From positions 248,001-312,000 of the forward strand of contig NZ_JBLWTL010000001.1 in NCBI RefSeq assembly GCF_048270095.1: a DNA stretch of 64,000 nt, read 5' to 3'. The stretch comes from Maricaulis sp048270095 (lineage in GTDB: Bacteria > Pseudomonadota > Alphaproteobacteria > Caulobacterales > Maricaulaceae). A program made the translations under genes and the position numbers. This document shows, in pieces, positions 61,579-64,000 of this stretch. Every line of letters begins with the position of its first letter. Within the stretch, counting starts at the first letter, position 1. The notes under the pieces are model-generated. The model saw nothing but the letters and a program-made list of their open reading frames with translations, had not been told where the DNA came from and made no database searches.

Positions 61579-63029
61579 CGCGCGCGCTCCGAATCCTCGT
61601 CATCATCATCAACGCCCGGATCATCGGGCGGGCGCGGCGCCTCGAAAAAGGCGGCCGGCTTGGCGGGGCTGCGCTTGGGCGGCGCCTCCAGCAAGGCCGT
61701 CTCGGGCACGGCCTCGGCATTGCGTTCATAGCGCTCATAGCGTGGATGGATCAGCCGGCCTTCATCGCCATAGATATAGACCATCCGCTTCCAGTCGTCG
61801 GCGGTATAGGGGAAGGCGTGGCCATCCGGATCCATGTCCGACCAGTCGGCCTCGGTCGAGGCGTGGGCGGCGCGGGCCATCCAGCGGCGTGCCTGTTCGT
61901 CCTCGCCCTCCAGCCGGGCCAGCCGTGCCGCCAGCGCACACAGGCGCGAGCTCGGCGGTCCCTCGGCGATCAGGGGGGTAATCAGGGTGCGTGCCGTCGC
62001 GGCGTCACTATCTTCCAGCGCGACATCGATCAGCACCAGCTTGCTCTCGCGGTGCTCTGGTTGCAGCGCCGCCAGAGCCTTGAGCCGGTCGAGGCGTTTC
62101 GCCTTCGTGTCGGACTTGCGCAGATCGCGATAGGCGCGGGCGATCGCAGGGTGTGGCGACAGGGTCCAGCTGGCTTCGAGCACGTCGGACGCTTTCTTGT
62201 ATTTGCGCGCCCCATTCAGCAGGCGTGAGGCGAGGCTGGCTGCGGGTGCGAAACCCGGCGCAGCCCGGCAGGCCGCTTCGGCGAGGTCGCGGGCATGATC
62301 GGAATCGCTGGTTTCGCTGGCCAGGGCCGAGGCTGTCAGCAATACGGCGCGGCGGCGTTTGGAAATGTCCGGGGCGATATGTTTGCGCCGGTCGCCCTCG
62401 CCGAGCGTTTCCACGGCGGCATCCCAGCGACCCTGGGCGACTTGTGCCTCGAACAGGGCATCGAAGGCCCAGCGGGCGCCCTTGGCCTTGTCAAAGGCGT
62501 CCGCGGCATGTTCGGCGGTGGCTTCCAGGTCGCCGCGATCATGCGCCAGCTGGGTCAGGCCACGGCGGGCCACGACGCGGGTGCGCGGATCCTCGAGCAG
62601 GGCCTCATACTGGGTTTCGGCGCGCTCGGGGTGACCGGCGGCCTCGGCGGCGCGGGCGGCGAGCAGGCGCGACAGGGCGGGACGGTCGAGCAGGGCATCG
62701 GCGCGCGCGGCCTGGCGCACAGCCGCTTCGCCATCGCCGGCGGCGGAGGCAATCAGGGCGCGCTCGAGCGCATCATAGCCCTGTTCGCGGCGGCGGCGCG
62801 ACAGGAAGGTCTTCACCTTGTCCGGGGAGGTCCACAACATGTAGATCCCCCACCACAACACCAGCATCAGAAAGGAGAACAGGATCAACGCCCCGGCGGC
62901 GACGACGAAGGGCATCTCCATCTGCGTCCCGAGGAATTCAAAACTGGCATGGCCGGGATTGAGCGCCAGGAAAGCACCCAGCGCGGTCGTCAGGATAACA
63001 ATGATGACGACAATAATCAGACGGATCAT
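61575..63029 (-). CDS. hemY: HemY N-terminal domain/TPR protein
   Basis: 484 residues. Two N-terminal membrane helices (about 2-24 and 36-58) with the HemY_N signature FLALNPGHASFEFLGTQMEMPF and YMLWTSPDKVKTFLSRRR, then an all-helical TPR region (about 80-400) and a Pro/Asp-rich tail. In proteobacteria it is linked to haem-synthesis loci, but its step is not proven. Overlaps its neighbours by 4 nt on both sides. Confidence 0.88.
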   Translation of the reverse strand: MIRLIIVVIIVILTTALGAFLALNPGHASFEFLGTQMEMPFVVAAGALILFSFLMLVLWWGIYMLWTSPDKVKTFLSRRRREQGYDALERALIASAAGDGEAAVRQAARADALLDRPALSRLLAARAAEAAGHPERAETQYEALLEDPRTRVVARRGLTQLAHDRGDLEATAEHAADAFDKAKGARWAFDALFEAQVAQGRWDAAVETLGEGDRRKHIAPDISKRRRAVLLTASALASETSDSDHARDLAEAACRAAPGFAPAASLASRLLNGARKYKKASDVLEASWTLSPHPAIARAYRDLRKSDTKAKRLDRLKALAALQPEHRESKLVLIDVALEDSDAATARTLITPLIAEGPPSSRLCALAARLARLEGEDEQARRWMARAAHASTEADWSDMDPDGHAFPYTADDWKRMVYIYGDEGRLIHPRYERYERNAEAVPETALLEAPPKRSPAKPAAFFEAPRPPDDPGVDDDDEDSERAR

Positions 63030-64000
63030 GACGGATCCTCTCCCTGGGCCGCAGCCGCTTCGGTCAGGGCCTGGCGCAGTGAGATCAGCCGGCGGTCGAG
63101 ATCGAGGCGGGCCTGGGCACCGATCAGCCAGTCCTGCGCTGCCGGCAATGAGGTCGCATCCAGCCGTTCGGTCAGCGCGACGGCGCCGTCCAGATCGCGC
63201 AGGGCGAGACGGTTTTCCGCCAGCGCCGTGATCGCCATCGCGCCGGTATCGGCGCTGCCCGGATTGGCCTGGCGCACTTCGATCAGGCCGAAGAATATCC
63301 GTCCCGGCCCGGCCGCGTCACGAATGGCATCGCCTGGATAGTCAGTGGTGAGGTCGTCCAGGGTTGGCACGCCGGCGCGGGCATAGCTGGCCATGGCCGC
63401 GAGATCGGCATTGCCGCGCCAGAGCTGGGCCAGGGCCGCGCGTTCAGCCTCGAAACCCTCATGGGTGCCGGCAATGTCGCGCAGGGCGCTGAGCGCCAGG
63501 GCGCGCGCCGCCAGCTGGCGCGAGGCCTGGCCGGTATCGGATGATGGCCGGGTCGCGGCGCTGTCCGCTGCGGCATCGGCTGCCGCGCGGGCTGTTTCCG
63601 CCAGGGCGCGGGTTTCGTTCAGCCCGCTCTCAAGCTGTTCGATCCGGGCAGCGAGAATGGCGGTTTGTGGATCGGTGACGGGTTCGGCAGGGCTGGCGGC
63701 AGCGTCTTGCGCGGATTCCAGTGCGGCGAGGCGATCGGAGAGGTTTTGCAGCAGGAGCGGATCGACAGTGCCCTGATCGGCCGAAGCTTCGCTCGCCTGT
63801 TGCAGCAGCAGGCCGAGATCGGCCAGATCGCGTTCGGCGGTCTCGAGGCGGGCGTTGATCGCGTCCAGCGCCGCTATATCGGGCGCGTTCGTATCATCCG
63901 TTGGCGCGGCGCTTTCCAGCGTCATCAGCCGTGCCTCGATGGCGGTCAGGTCCGGACCCGCCTGCGCCGGCGCGCCTTCGAGGGCGTCGAGCCGCGAATT
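63026..64000 (-). CDS. Mic60/mitofilin-like protein (partial; N-terminus outside the window)
   Basis: The frame stays open to the window edge; 324 codons are seen. The N-terminal visible part is a long coiled coil (LDALEGAP..LTAIEARLMTLES..ALDAINARLETAERDLADL), and the C-terminal ~150 residues are helical with LSALRDIAGTHEGFEAERAALAQLWR and AGAPTL-like AGVPTLDDLTTDYP, the COG4223/mitofilin pattern. In alphaproteobacteria this gene sits between hemD and hemY and encodes a Mic60 homologue that shapes intracytoplasmic membranes. An ATG at 63925 is internal. Confidence 0.75.
   Translation of the reverse strand, partial: NSRLDALEGAPAQAGPDLTAIEARLMTLESAAPTDDTNAPDIAALDAINARLETAERDLADLGLLLQQASEASADQGTVDPLLLQNLSDRLAALESAQDAAASPAEPVTDPQTAILAARIEQLESGLNETRALAETARAAADAAADSAATRPSSDTGQASRQLAARALALSALRDIAGTHEGFEAERAALAQLWRGNADLAAMASYARAGVPTLDDLTTDYPGDAIRDAAGPGRIFFGLIEVRQANPGSADTGAMAITALAENRLALRDLDGAVALTERLDATSLPAAQDWLIGAQARLDLDRRLISLRQALTEAAAAQGEDPS

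Overview
The window is a GC-rich alphaproteobacterial chromosome segment. The gene order rpsT-dnaA-dnaN-recF-gyrB, a complete PhyR/NepR/EcfG general stress module, a single-domain protoglobin, ubiB/ubiE and a Mic60-type (mitofilin-like) gene next to hemY all fit a marine Caulobacterales/Maricaulales organism such as Maricaulis. That placement is inference from content and order; no search was run. There are no rRNA genes, CRISPR arrays, prophages or intact transposases. Three tRNA genes are present (Arg-CCG, Ala-CGC, Thr-CGT).

Left part (1-31 kb) is mainly housekeeping: fabB (partial) and fabA; an SH3 protein; a secreted metallo-beta-lactamase-fold hydrolase; a MoeB/ThiF E1-like protein divergent from a PIF1-like helicase; cysK; dut; coaB and coaC as separate overlapping genes rather than the usual fusion; a protoglobin; ubiB; ubiE; mutM; a TraB/GumN protein; an enoyl-CoA hydratase; rpsT; then dnaA, dnaN, recF, a LysE exporter and gyrB. 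A CPBP protease, polA, an orphan ParD-type antitoxin, an SLC13 transporter, a CHCC zinc-finger protein, an ABC ATPase and an SDR follow, separated by repeat-rich intergenic DNA.

31.4-34.1 kb holds an AT-richer OLD-family nuclease gene, a likely horizontally acquired defence gene, bracketed by two related palindromes with a perfect 27-bp inverted repeat beside it.

34.7-48.3 kb is the most interesting region: a general-stress-response island. phyR is divergent from nepR-ecfG and a HisKA_2 sensor kinase. Around them lie entericidin-like lipoproteins, a DUF1328 protein, PRC-barrel proteins, a GST-like protein, a hemerythrin, a DUF883/YqjD-type pair and a YqaE/Pmp3 protein. I read ten EcfG-type promoters here, all with exactly 16 nt between the -35 (GGAAC) and -10 (CGTT) blocks: seven exact matches and three with one substitution. 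One of them has no evident gene after it; it precedes a strong 5' hairpin and a terminator-like hairpin, a candidate stress-induced small RNA.

The right part (48.4-64 kb) returns to ordinary genes: mtfA, a TetR regulator with its SDR partner, a molybdopterin-oxidoreductase-fold lipoprotein, an AGCS symporter, vanZ/bioB, phhB, two receiver-only response regulators (one lacking its phospho-acceptor Asp), yggT-DUF167-folD, an AIM24-like protein, a DUF1244 protein, a uridine-kinase-like protein, hemY and a partial mic60-like gene.
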